From assembly GCA_958349075.1 (NCBI GenBank), contig CATWBR010000242.1, forward strand, positions 1 through 6,831: a stretch of 6,831 bases of DNA. The letters run 5' to 3'. This DNA is from an uncultured Clostridium sp. (GTDB lineage Bacteria; Bacillota; Clostridia; Lachnospirales; Lachnospiraceae). The translations under genes and the position numbers were made by a program. The notes under the pieces were generated by a model. The model was not told the DNA's origin, made no database searches, and saw nothing but the letters and a program-made list of their open reading frames with translations. This document shows, piece by piece, positions 1 to 5,928 of the stretch; the first letter of the stretch is position 1; each line of letters starts with the position of its first letter.

Positions 1-63
1 TTTCACAAACGGTGTATTTACATATGCCATTATCTTATCAACGTAATTTGGTCTGTTAATCAT
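1..63 (-). CDS. AAA-family ATPase (AAA_14/DUF4143-like), 5' end only
   Basis: Only the first 21 codons are present; the gene continues past the left edge. The visible peptide begins MINRPNYVDKIMAYVNTPF. This matches the usual opening of the AAA_14/DUF4143 ATPases (an I-x-R-P-x-Y-x-x-K start shortly before the Walker A loop), a family common and often multicopy in Clostridia and of poorly defined role. The Walker A motif itself would lie outside the window, so the family call rests on the N-terminal pattern alone. Translation from the ATG at 63-61 is supported by an AGGAGGTG ribosome site 7-8 bases upstream (about 70-77) and by a near-consensus promoter directly behind it. Reading beyond the left edge for a GxxxxGKS/T motif would settle the call. 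Confidence 0.6.
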   Translation of the reverse strand, partial: MINRPNYVDKIMAYVNTPFVK

Positions 64-87
64 AAAAGACACCTCCTAATTTATAAT

Positions 88-116
88 ATCATATCGCATT
101 CCCCTTAAAATATCAA
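88..116 (-). promoter_or_regulatory. Sigma-A promoter for the left-edge ATPase gene
   Basis: Read on the minus strand, a -35 TTGATA (116-111) and a -10 TATGAT (93-88) are separated by exactly 17 bp. Transcription should start near 81, giving a leader of only about 18 bases before the ATG at 63, with the ribosome site inside it. A perfect 10-bp palindrome GGTTATAACC (127-136) sits just upstream and could bind a regulator. Confidence 0.75.
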
Positions 117-155
117 TAGTTTTTATGGTTATAACCGCAAAACTCAAAATCAAGA

Positions 156-323
156 TAACCGTTACCAGTGAAAAGCTGGGATAGACTTATAATTTTGTCA
201 TTAATGAAACCTCGCGGGATAAGCCTCCCAGTCTTTCCTCGTCTACCTGTATGATTTACACACACGGGTTACGGTTACCTTGTGGACTTTCTCCACAGAC
301 TCGGTATGACGGGCATGCCGCCC
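156..323. other. Strongly structured gene-free element; possible structured RNA or mobile-element remnant
   Basis: This stretch folds into nested stems. An outer 15-nt arm pair (156-170 with 263-277) has 13 of 15 matches. Inside it are a perfect CTGGGA/TCCCAG stem (176-181 with 226-231) and a CTTAT/ATAAG stem (186-190 with 219-223), which encloses the palindrome TCATTAATGA (198-207). Two hairpins follow: TGTGGA-CTTTC-TCCACA (281-297) and GGGC-ATGCC-GCCC (311-323). No reading frame in the stretch looks like a gene. Nesting at this level suggests a folded RNA, or the hairpin-rich end of an IS200/IS605-type element. I do not recognise a known class. The strand is uncertain; a plus-strand terminator at 403-442 favours plus. 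Confidence 0.45.
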
Positions 324-402
324 ATAAAATCTTTTCTCTGCTTATATTAGAATGCATCAACACCTGTTTTATATCACCCTTCCTGCCATTTTATATAACA
401 TT

Positions 403-442
403 CGGGAACACTCTTCGATAGTCTGACGTCTTTCCCGTTTTT
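403..442 (+). terminator. Intrinsic terminator with no protein gene upstream
   Basis: CGGGAA (403-408) pairs with TTCCCG (432-437) and is followed directly by TTTTT (438-442). The loop is 23 nt. No plus-strand gene precedes it in the window, so the transcript it ends would be a non-coding RNA covering the structured element at 156-323, or read-through from outside. Confidence 0.5.
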
Positions 443-563
443 ATATATGGCAAACCGGCGAAATTCTTTTGTGTTATCATATAATTTTTCTAATTTTTCA
501 CCCACTCATCTATTCAAAAGAAAAGGCGTAAAGATATTTTTCTGCACCCCGTAAAATGTCAGG
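443..563. other. AT-rich spacer, no feature assigned
   Basis: I see no gene or stable hairpin here. An isolated TATAAT at 480-485 has no matching -35 at a suitable distance and is probably chance in AT-rich DNA. Together with 64-442 this makes up the long gene-free stretch before the alarmone synthetase gene. Confidence 0.4.
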
Positions 564-592
564 TTGAATCTGTCCCTCTCTTCGTATATAAT
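564..592 (+). promoter_or_regulatory. Sigma-A promoter for the RelA/SpoT-domain gene
   Basis: A -35 TTGAAT (564-569) and a perfect -10 TATAAT (587-592) are separated by 17 bp. The expected start near 599 leaves a leader of only about 20 bases. That leader is filled by the ribosome site AAGGAGGG (603-610), 8 bases before the ATG at 619. There is no room for a riboswitch, so control would act at initiation. Confidence 0.75.
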
Positions 593-618
593 TGAGCTAA
601 GTAAGGAGGGAACAAGCA

Positions 619-1881
619 ATGGACTTAATCAACCAATTTGTAGAAAATTACAAGAAAAAAATGACTTTTTACGATATGGCAGGCCGCCTTGCCGCCGCTC
701 AGCTGGAGGAGGCCATGCAGGCCGCCGGTATCCGTGCCATTGTTACTTCCCGCGCCAAAAATCTGGGGCGCTTAAAGAGTAAGGTTTTACACCGCAATGC
801 CGCACGTACCGCGCCCTACAAAAACATGAAGGAAATCTATGAGGATATCGCGGATCTGTCCGGAGTCCGGGTCTCCCTCTATTTTCCGGGCGATCGTGAT
901 AAAGTCCACGCCCTGATTGCGGATCTTTTTACCATCCAGGAAATCCGGCAGTTTCCCGAGCAGTCCAAACCGCCGACCTACAATAAACGTTTCTCCGGCT
1001 ATTGGGCAAATCATTACCGCGCAAATATAAAGGAAGAGAATCTGACCCCTCAGCAGAAAAAATATGCGGCCGCCAGGCTCGAAATCCAGGTTGCATCCGT
1101 CCTGATGCACGCCTGGTCCGAGGTGGAACACGATCTCCTTTACAAGCCGCTGCAGGGGACTCTGTCCGATGAAGAACTTGCCATTATCGACGAACTGAAC
1201 GGCCTTCTTCTCGTTGGGGAAATTGCCCTGGAACGTCTCCAGAGCGCCGGAAACGAACGGATCCGCAACAAGAACGCCGCCTTCGGCAGCCAATACGATC
1301 TGGCCTCCTACCTGTATAATTACTTAAGCAATAACTTCCGGCCGGAGGATATCGAACTCCGGATGGGAAATATCGAGCTGCTGTACCGGCTCCTCAGCCG
1401 TTTAAAAATGGTCAGTGTCAAGGAGATAGAACCCGTTTTAAAGTCCGTTAAGTTTGAGAAAGACAAGCGGAATATTTCCCAGCAGATTATCGATCAGATT
1501 ATTACGGGAAGTGAGAGGCGCTATCAGACTTATCAGGAGCTCAGGCTCAGACAGGAGGAGACGCATCCCGAGCTGGAACAGGCCATCAACTATTTCTTTG
1601 AGCAATGGGTTCCCCTGGAGAAATATCTCAACCGCGCAACATATCCCAATTCTCCCAAGACAAAAGGCTCTTTTAACATCAACCGCTTAAAACGGATGGA
1701 ACTGTTGGATCAGGAAACCCTAAACCAGATTGTCGTGCTGAGGAAATTAAGAAATGTTTTAATTCATGATATAGAAATTCCCGATCGTGAATCGATTCTA
1801 AAACAGGGGCGTGAGGCCCACGAGCTTCTTATAAGGCTCACAAAACCGCCGGAAGAAAATACGGCTGCTGTTCACAAGTAA
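619..1881 (+). CDS. RelA/SpoT-domain (p)ppGpp synthetase-like protein with C-terminal HEPN-like domain
   Basis: The protein has 420 residues. Residues about 40-180 carry the RelA/SpoT nucleotidyltransferase domain, which moves pyrophosphate from ATP to GDP/GTP. The basic SRAKNLGRLKSK segment (44-55), D79-x-x-G-x-R84, the GYWANH loop with Y128 and H132, E155-I-Q157, and WSEVEHDLLYK (166-176) match family landmarks. There is no HD hydrolase domain, no TGS and no ACT domain, so it is synthetase-only, yet it is much longer than the 200-260 residues of RelP/RelQ. Residues about 190-320 are predicted helical and unrecognised. Residues about 320-410 are helical with LRKLRNVLIHD, giving R378-N379-x3-H383, the signature of HEPN nucleases. 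I see no signal peptide or membrane segment. The gene is monocistronic, with its own promoter and AAGGAGGG site; no adjacent antitoxin is apparent. The HEPN assignment is inference from one motif, and a non-catalytic helical bundle remains possible. Confidence 0.85.
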   Translation: MDLINQFVENYKKKMTFYDMAGRLAAAQLEEAMQAAGIRAIVTSRAKNLGRLKSKVLHRNAARTAPYKNMKEIYEDIADLSGVRVSLYFPGDRDKVHALIADLFTIQEIRQFPEQSKPPTYNKRFSGYWANHYRANIKEENLTPQQKKYAAARLEIQVASVLMHAWSEVEHDLLYKPLQGTLSDEELAIIDELNGLLLVGEIALERLQSAGNERIRNKNAAFGSQYDLASYLYNYLSNNFRPEDIELRMGNIELLYRLLSRLKMVSVKEIEPVLKSVKFEKDKRNISQQIIDQIITGSERRYQTYQELRLRQEETHPELEQAINYFFEQWVPLEKYLNRATYPNSPKTKGSFNINRLKRMELLDQETLNQIVVLRKLRNVLIHDIEIPDRESILKQGREAHELLIRLTKPPEENTAAVHK

Positions 1882-1900
1882 TATTTCCGGCAATACATGC

Positions 1901-1929
1901 TTGACAATCCGGCCCCGAAAAGTTATGAT
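1901..1929 (+). promoter_or_regulatory. Sigma-A promoter for the fluoride-riboswitch/antiporter unit
   Basis: A consensus -35 TTGACA (1901-1906) and a -10 TATGAT (1924-1929) are separated by 17 bp. Transcription should start near 1936, immediately before the riboswitch fold. The -35 begins only 20 bp after the preceding gene's stop codon. Confidence 0.85.
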
Positions 1930-1936
1930 AGAGCGT

Positions 1937-2003
1937 ACGGGAATGAAGTTCTCCCTCAGTGTGTTACATACTGGAACCGCTTATTAAGCTGATGACTTCT
2001 GCG
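1937..2003 (+). promoter_or_regulatory. Fluoride riboswitch aptamer (crcB motif)
   Basis: The leader matches the crcB-motif fluoride aptamer. P1 is GGGA-AUGAAGUUC-UCCC (1939-1955), whose loop fits AUGGNNUUC. A variable 7-bp stem follows (1957-1963 with 1967-1973), then AACCGC (1975-1980), a short GCTT/AAGC stem (1979-1982 with 1986-1989), and the conserved 3' segment GCTGATGACTTCTGC (1988-2002). The P1-loop bases GAAGT (1945-1949) can pair with ACTTC (1995-1999). This is the pseudoknot, which in the consensus is GGnGU/ACUCC, so the change looks compensatory. In this class, fluoride stabilises the pseudoknot and blocks formation of the following terminator, turning expression on. An Rfam covariance search (crcB, RF01734) would confirm it. 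Confidence 0.88.
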
Positions 2004-2042
2004 TATATTACGCGGAAACCATCAGCTCTTTTTATTTTATTT
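1987..2042 (+). terminator. Riboswitch expression-platform terminator
   Basis: AGCTGATG (1987-1994) pairs perfectly with CATCAGCT (2020-2027). An inner CTGCGT/ACGCGG stem (1999-2004 with 2010-2015, one G-T pair) lies within, and the U-rich tract CTTTTTATTTTATTT follows (2028-2042). The left arm uses the same bases as the conserved 3' part of the fluoride aptamer, so aptamer and terminator are mutually exclusive. It also stops read-through from the alarmone synthetase gene, which has no terminator of its own. Confidence 0.85.
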
Positions 2043-2090
2043 GAAAGTGCTCTATATGCGTTTTCCGCCACAAAATTCAGGAGGATTGTT

Positions 2091-3263
2091 ATGTTACTCA
2101 GTATTGCTTTAATGATGATTGTAGGGATGTTTACCGGCTGGCTTTGTAAGAAAATGCATCTGCCCGCCCTGATGGGAATGATATTTACCGGGATTATCCT
2201 GGGGCCTTATGCTTTGAACCTGATAGACGGTTCCATTCTCGGCATTTCGTCGGAGCTTCGGAGGATTGCTCTGATTATTATCCTGACGAGGGCCGGTCTC
2301 TCCCTCGACATCAATGATTTAAAAAAAGTCGGCCGCCCCGCTGTTCTGATGTGCTTTGTCCCCGCCTGCTTTGAGATTCTGGGCATGATTGTCCTGGCTC
2401 CGCATCTTCTGGGTATCAGCGTCCTGGATGCGGCCATTATGGGCGCCGTGGTTGGCGCCGTTTCTCCGGCCGTCATTGTCCCCAAAATGCTGAAGCTGAT
2501 TGAGGAGGATCTCGGAACAAAAAAAGGAATCCCACAGCTCATTTTGGCAGGCGCTTCGGTGGACGATGTCTTTGTCATTGTAATGTTTTCCGCCTTCACC
2601 GGCCTTGCCCAGGGCGGCAGTATCTCCCCGTCCGCCTTTATAAAGATACCCATCTCGATTTTACTTGGAATCGCGGCGGGACTTTTACTCGGATACGTAC
2701 TTTCTAAGTATTTTAAACGGTTTCATATGAGGGACACGGTGAAGGTCATTATCCTTTTGAGCCTCTCCTTTATCCTCGTATCGCTGGAAGACCGTTTTTC
2801 GGATTTGATCCCGTTCTCTGCCCTGATTGCGGTTATGTGCATCGGAATAGCGCTGAAAGAAAAACGGGAGGTTGTGGCCGCCAGGCTTTCGATGAAATTC
2901 AACAAGCTGTGGGTATGTGCGGAAGTTCTTCTCTTTGTGCTTGTAGGAGCCACCGTGGATTTAAAGTATGCCGTGGCCGCCGGTCCGGCTGCAATTCTTT
3001 TGATCGCCGGAGTGCTGGTTTTTCGGATGGCAGGCGTTTTATTCTGTCTGGTTAAAACGCAGTTAAACGCAAAGGAACGCATTTTCTGCCTGATCGCATA
3101 CATGCCGAAAGCAACCGTGCAGGCTGCAATCGGAGGGCTGCCGCTTGCAATGGGATTATCCTGCGGAAATATTGTACTGACGGTGGCGGTGCTTGCCATC
3201 TTGATCACCGCACCGCTGGGAGCTTTCTTAATCGATTTGACGTACCGGAAACTGCTGAGTTAA
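2091..3263 (+). CDS. CPA-family Na+/H+-type antiporter under fluoride riboswitch control
   Basis: This is a 390-residue polytopic membrane protein with about 11-13 hydrophobic segments, of the cation/proton antiporter (Na_H_Exchanger) family. Family marks are the GAVSPAVIVPKM stretch of a broken helix (123-133, with S125-P126), the paired acids D158-D159 in GASVDDVF (typical of electrogenic CPA2-like members), R312, and MPKATVQAA with K340. I place the start at 2091 because AGGAGG (2079-2084) lies six bases upstream; an in-frame ATG at 1959 falls inside the riboswitch and would add unrelated sequence. The fluoride-sensing leader implies a role in fluoride tolerance, either by moving fluoride or by correcting cytoplasmic pH and cations when HF enters. 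CPA antiporters are a known minority class of genes under this riboswitch. The transported ion cannot be read from the sequence. Confidence 0.88.
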   Translation: MLLSIALMMIVGMFTGWLCKKMHLPALMGMIFTGIILGPYALNLIDGSILGISSELRRIALIIILTRAGLSLDINDLKKVGRPAVLMCFVPACFEILGMIVLAPHLLGISVLDAAIMGAVVGAVSPAVIVPKMLKLIEEDLGTKKGIPQLILAGASVDDVFVIVMFSAFTGLAQGGSISPSAFIKIPISILLGIAAGLLLGYVLSKYFKRFHMRDTVKVIILLSLSFILVSLEDRFSDLIPFSALIAVMCIGIALKEKREVVAARLSMKFNKLWVCAEVLLFVLVGATVDLKYAVAAGPAAILLIAGVLVFRMAGVLFCLVKTQLNAKERIFCLIAYMPKATVQAAIGGLPLAMGLSCGNIVLTVAVLAILITAPLGAFLIDLTYRKLLS

Positions 3264-3309
3264 ATTCTGGATTTTTGAGCTGAATTTCACACTTGCCGGG
3301 TTGTATTTT

Positions 3310-3372
3310 AAAAGGCAGTTATCTCTGTTGCCACCCGCCGCACAGCGGTAGTGGAAGAGATAACTGCCTTTT
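3310..3372. terminator. Bidirectional intrinsic terminator between convergent genes
   Basis: AAAAGGCAGTTATCTCT (3310-3326) and its exact complement (3356-3372) form a 17-bp perfect stem. Inside are CCAC/GTGG (3331-3334 with 3351-3354) and CCGC/GCGG (3338-3341 with 3345-3348). The A/T ends give a CCTTTT tail on both strands. It lies between the antiporter stop (3263) and the ATPase stop (3403) and can serve both. Confidence 0.85.
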
Positions 3373-3402
3373 GACAGCCGTTTTAATTTTTTACAGTCGT
3401 TT

Positions 3403-5478
3403 CTAATCCAACAGGTTCGTCATACTCTTAAGGCTCACCGCCAGCGTGGATGTATTGTGCAGAAGCGCCGACGTGGCCGGTGCAATCACACCGCCTGCTC
3501 CCAGCAGAATCAGACCGAGATTAAAGCCGATCACAAACCGGTAGTTCCTGTCGATTCTGCGCATCAGGCCGTCGCTGATGGCACGGAGTGTAACGAGCTG
3601 GTAGAGGCTGTCCTCCGAGATCGTAATGTCTGCGATTTCCCTGGCAATCTCCGCTCCTTCACTGATCGCGATTCCCGCGTCTGCGGCAGAGAGCGCCGGG
3701 GAGTCGTTGATTCCATCCCCGATCATAATAACCTTCCGGCCCTTCTTCTTTTCACTTTCCACAAATCCGGCTTTATCCTCCGGCAGGACTTCGGAATAGT
3801 ACTCATCCACACCGACCCGGCCGGCAATCGCGCGGGCCGTCCGTTCACTGTCTCCCGTCATCATGACAATCTTTGAGATACCCTGGCGGTGCAGTGCGCC
3901 GATTACGGCATCCGCCTCTTCCCTCAGCGGGTCCTCGATGCAGATGACTGCGGCCAGCGTGCCTCCTATCGCCATATAAAGATGGGAGTATTCCACCAAA
4001 AGACTGTCAAATACCTCTCTTCCATCCTCCGGGATGCGGCAGCCCTCATCCTCAAAGACAAAATGGTAACTTCCGATGACAACCCGCTCCCCGCCCACAT
4101 AGGTGGCGATTCCGTGCGCTACGATGTAATCCACCTTAGAGTGCATCTCCTGATGCACCAGGCCGCGTTTCACCGCCTCGTTGACAACGGCGTTTGCCAT
4201 GGAATGCGGAAAATGTTCTTCCAGGCAGGCGGCGAGACGGAGAAGTTCATTCTTTTCCTGGCCGTTAAACACGACCACGTCGGCCACCTGAGGCTTTGCC
4301 TTTGTCAGCGTCCCTGTTTTGTCAAATACAATTGTGTCTGCCGCGGCAACCGCCTCCAGATATTTTCCGCCTTTGACCGTAATGCGGTAACCGCCCGCCT
4401 CACGCATGGCTGAAAGTACGGAGAGGGGCATTGCCAGCTTCAGGGCGCAGGAGAAATCCACCATCAGGATAGACAGCGCCTTTGTCGCGTTTCCGGTCAG
4501 TAGATAGGTGAGGGCCGTTCCTCCAAGGCTCCACGGCACAAGGGCATCGGCCAGCGTGGCTGCCTTTCCCTCCGCCGTGGACTTAAGCTGCTCCGACTCC
4601 TCTATCATTCTGACAATCCGTTCAAACCTTGTTGCACCGGCTGCCTTCTTTACGCATAGCGTAATCTCCCCCTCCTCAATGGCCGTGCCGGCATACACAT
4701 ACATTCCCGTCTCTTTTCTTACGGGGACGGACTCTCCCGTCATCGATGACTGGTTTACCATCGCGTCGCCGGTAACCACTACGCCGTCGAGCGGAATCAC
4801 ATTTCCCATATGAACCGTCACCATGTCCCCTTCACGGATATCGGTGACCGGCACGAGCACCTGTGTCCCGTCCACGTTCTGCCATACTTTCGTGATATTT
4901 AAAGACATGCTCCTTGCCAAATCATCCACCGACTTTTTATGGGTCCACTCTTCAAGGAGTTCACCGATCCCAAGAAGGAACATGACCGAACCGGCCGTGC
5001 CGAAATCACGGCGCAGGATGGAAACGGCGATTGCCGTTGCATCCAGGACCTCCACCTCCAGCTTTCTTTTAAGCAGGCAGCTAATGCCCTTTGCCAGATA
5101 TCTCACCGACCTCACTGTCGTATAGACGGCCCGAAAGCGGACGGGAAGGCATACCCTTGTAAAAGCGCGTATCATGACTTTCTCTATCAGTTTTTCCTTA
5201 TATTCACGGTTTAACGCCCGTCCGTTGTTCTTCGGGACCATCTCACAGAGACGTTCGTCATCGTAGGTAAATCTGCAGATTCCTTTCAGAATCATGCCCC
5301 TGTCTCCGTCGAAGAGAATCACCGCATCGGCCGTCCTGTCGTATACCTTAACCCCGGTCACTCCGGTAAGTTCCCTGAGATAGTGTTCCAGCAAGTCGGC
5401 CTGGCGGATGCTCATCTCCCCCTGGTACAGGTGAATTCGAATCCTGCCTCTTATTTCATGTTTGATTTTAAATTTCAT
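3403..5478 (-). CDS. P1B-type metal ATPase, SCA-motif (P1B-6, FezB-like)
   Basis: This 691-residue heavy-metal P-type ATPase pumps a metal ion across a membrane using ATP. It has an N-terminal HMA_2-like region (about 1-75) with RGRIRIHL but no CxxC, actuator TGES (247-250), phosphorylation site DKTGT (D386), TGD (541-543), and hinge GDGINDSP (587-594). The substrate helix carries DFSCALKLAMP (341-351), S-C-A where copper and zinc pumps have C-P-C. SCA pumps with arginine-rich, CxxC-less N-termini are the P1B-6 group, which includes FezB of ferrosomes. The usual HP of the nucleotide-binding domain is H425-S426 here. The start at 5478 overlaps the upstream gene's end by 11 bases without a strong ribosome site, so translation is probably coupled. 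Next to FeoA and a Fur-like gene, iron is the likeliest substrate; manganese or zinc are alternatives. The ATPase family is certain, the substrate is inference. Confidence 0.9.
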   Translation of the reverse strand: MKFKIKHEIRGRIRIHLYQGEMSIRQADLLEHYLRELTGVTGVKVYDRTADAVILFDGDRGMILKGICRFTYDDERLCEMVPKNNGRALNREYKEKLIEKVMIRAFTRVCLPVRFRAVYTTVRSVRYLAKGISCLLKRKLEVEVLDATAIAVSILRRDFGTAGSVMFLLGIGELLEEWTHKKSVDDLARSMSLNITKVWQNVDGTQVLVPVTDIREGDMVTVHMGNVIPLDGVVVTGDAMVNQSSMTGESVPVRKETGMYVYAGTAIEEGEITLCVKKAAGATRFERIVRMIEESEQLKSTAEGKAATLADALVPWSLGGTALTYLLTGNATKALSILMVDFSCALKLAMPLSVLSAMREAGGYRITVKGGKYLEAVAAADTIVFDKTGTLTKAKPQVADVVVFNGQEKNELLRLAACLEEHFPHSMANAVVNEAVKRGLVHQEMHSKVDYIVAHGIATYVGGERVVIGSYHFVFEDEGCRIPEDGREVFDSLLVEYSHLYMAIGGTLAAVICIEDPLREEADAVIGALHRQGISKIVMMTGDSERTARAIAGRVGVDEYYSEVLPEDKAGFVESEKKKGRKVIMIGDGINDSPALSAADAGIAISEGAEIAREIADITISEDSLYQLVTLRAISDGLMRRIDRNYRFVIGFNLGLILLGAGGVIAPATSALLHNTSTLAVSLKSMTNLLD

Positions 5479-5758
5479 TGAAATCTTCTACGGGCTCTTC
5501 ACCGCTTTCGTCTTCAAATACTTCCTGCTGTCTGCGTTTTTCATTAATTTCTTTTGCTTCTGCCATGATATCTTCCGCATTTTCCTGAATATTCGTAGCC
5601 GTAGCCATCACGCAGTCCTTTGCCCGCAGCCCTGCCGCCAGGCTGTTTATGTAGAATTTCTTGGCATCATTGCTTCCCAGAATCTTGACACCGGCTGTTC
5701 CAAACAGCACACCGCCTAAAAACAGACCTGCTTTTTTCCAGTTTAAACAATCCATCAT
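5468..5758 (-). CDS. DUF6110-like small membrane-anchored partner of the ATPase (FezA-like candidate)
   Basis: A 96-residue protein, by recall matching DUF6110. Residues 10-28 form a short hydrophobic helix with a glycine-zipper pattern (G11, G15, G16, G20, G23). Residues about 30-78 look like a long amphipathic, charged helix that includes AKDCVM (C49), and the last 18 residues are strongly acidic. The start at 5758 follows AGGAGG by 8 bases; a second ATG at 5755 is possible. Its stop lies inside the ATPase gene (11-base overlap), so the two are probably made in fixed ratio. The layout of one helix plus a charged tail, encoded with a P1B ATPase, parallels mycobacterial PacL (DUF1490) and ferrosome FezA proteins. 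A scaffold or metal-relay role for the pump is inferred from context; no catalytic motif is visible. Confidence 0.75.
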   Translation of the reverse strand: MMDCLNWKKAGLFLGGVLFGTAGVKILGSNDAKKFYINSLAAGLRAKDCVMATATNIQENAEDIMAEAKEINEKRRQQEVFEDESGEEPVEDFNEI

Positions 5759-5770
5759 TCTTTTGTCCTC

Positions 5771-5851
5771 CTATTTGTGCCTGTACCCTGTGTACATTGT
5801 CATTACAAAACAAAATACCATGGCCCATGCCCAGAATCTGTGATTCTTCAT
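5771..5851 (-). CDS. 26-residue membrane microprotein heading the ATPase operon
   Basis: A short frame encodes MKNHRFWAWAMVFCFVMTMY followed by TGYRHK. It is a single hydrophobic helix (about residues 6-20) between basic ends, rich in aromatic residues and methionine. An AAAGGAAG ribosome site (5861-5868) lies 9 bases upstream. Its stop codon TAG is built into the TAGGAGG ribosome site of the next gene, a sign of translational coupling and of a genuine gene. It is the first gene after the operon promoter. Clostridial families of this kind (I recall DUF6219) exist, but I could not check this. A role as a small subunit or modulator of the pump is inference; alternatively it is a leader peptide that controls translation of the next gene. 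Confidence 0.65.
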   Translation of the reverse strand: MKNHRFWAWAMVFCFVMTMYTGYRHK

Positions 5852-5892
5852 CTTGTGTCACTTCCTTTACGGGAATTTACTTTTGCTTTGTC

Positions 5893-5921
5893 ACCTGGAT
5901 AATAACCAATATTTTCCAGGT
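5893..5921. repeat. Inverted repeat ACCTGGA-N15-TCCAGGT framing the operon promoter
   Basis: Perfect 7-bp arms (5893-5899 and 5915-5921) are centred between the -10 and -35. There is no U-tract after it on either strand, so it is not a terminator. It could be an operator for a second regulator, or chance. Confidence 0.4.
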
Positions 5922-5928
5922 TAGTCAA
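5899..5928 (-). promoter_or_regulatory. Promoter of the microprotein-DUF6110-ATPase operon
   Basis: On the minus strand a -35 TTGACT (5928-5923) and a -10 TATTAT (5904-5899) are separated by 18 bp. Transcription should start near 5892, about 40 bases before the microprotein ATG. Its -35 lies inside the dyad at 5921-5934 and its whole length is framed by the ACCTGGA/TCCAGGT repeat, so it is probably repressible. Confidence 0.6.

Noticed and set aside
156..277. c-di-GMP-I riboswitch or RNase P RNA as identity of the structured element
   Set aside because: A few words look similar (AAGCCTCCC and GGGTTAC; GAGGAAAG on the minus strand), but the conserved core elements of either class are not all present or in order.
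480..485. Promoter at an isolated TATAAT
   Set aside because: No -35-like hexamer lies 16-18 bp upstream, and the region is AT-rich.
564..782. 72-residue plus-strand frame starting in the promoter region
   Set aside because: It overlaps the -35 and the start of the alarmone synthetase gene in another frame and has no ribosome site.
787..1293. 168-residue minus-strand frame inside the alarmone synthetase gene
   Set aside because: It is antisense to a well-supported gene and shows no recognisable family.
1959..2090. N-terminal extension of the antiporter from an ATG at 1959
   Set aside because: That ATG lies within the fluoride aptamer and has no ribosome site. The added 44 residues are translations of riboswitch and terminator sequence, while AGGAGG stands six bases before the ATG at 2091.
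2207..3208. Minus-strand frames of 148 and 161 residues inside the antiporter gene
   Set aside because: They are antisense shadows with low-complexity Ser/Thr/Arg-rich peptides typical of reversed membrane-protein genes.
3457..5214. Several plus-strand frames of 91-174 residues inside the ATPase gene
   Set aside because: All are antisense to a gene with every P-type ATPase motif, and none has a family signature or ribosome site.
5462..5861. Other-frame and antisense frames over the DUF6110-like and microprotein genes
   Set aside because: They overlap better supported genes. The 64-residue minus frame at 5667-5861 lacks a suitable ribosome site and would ignore the coupled start at 5758.
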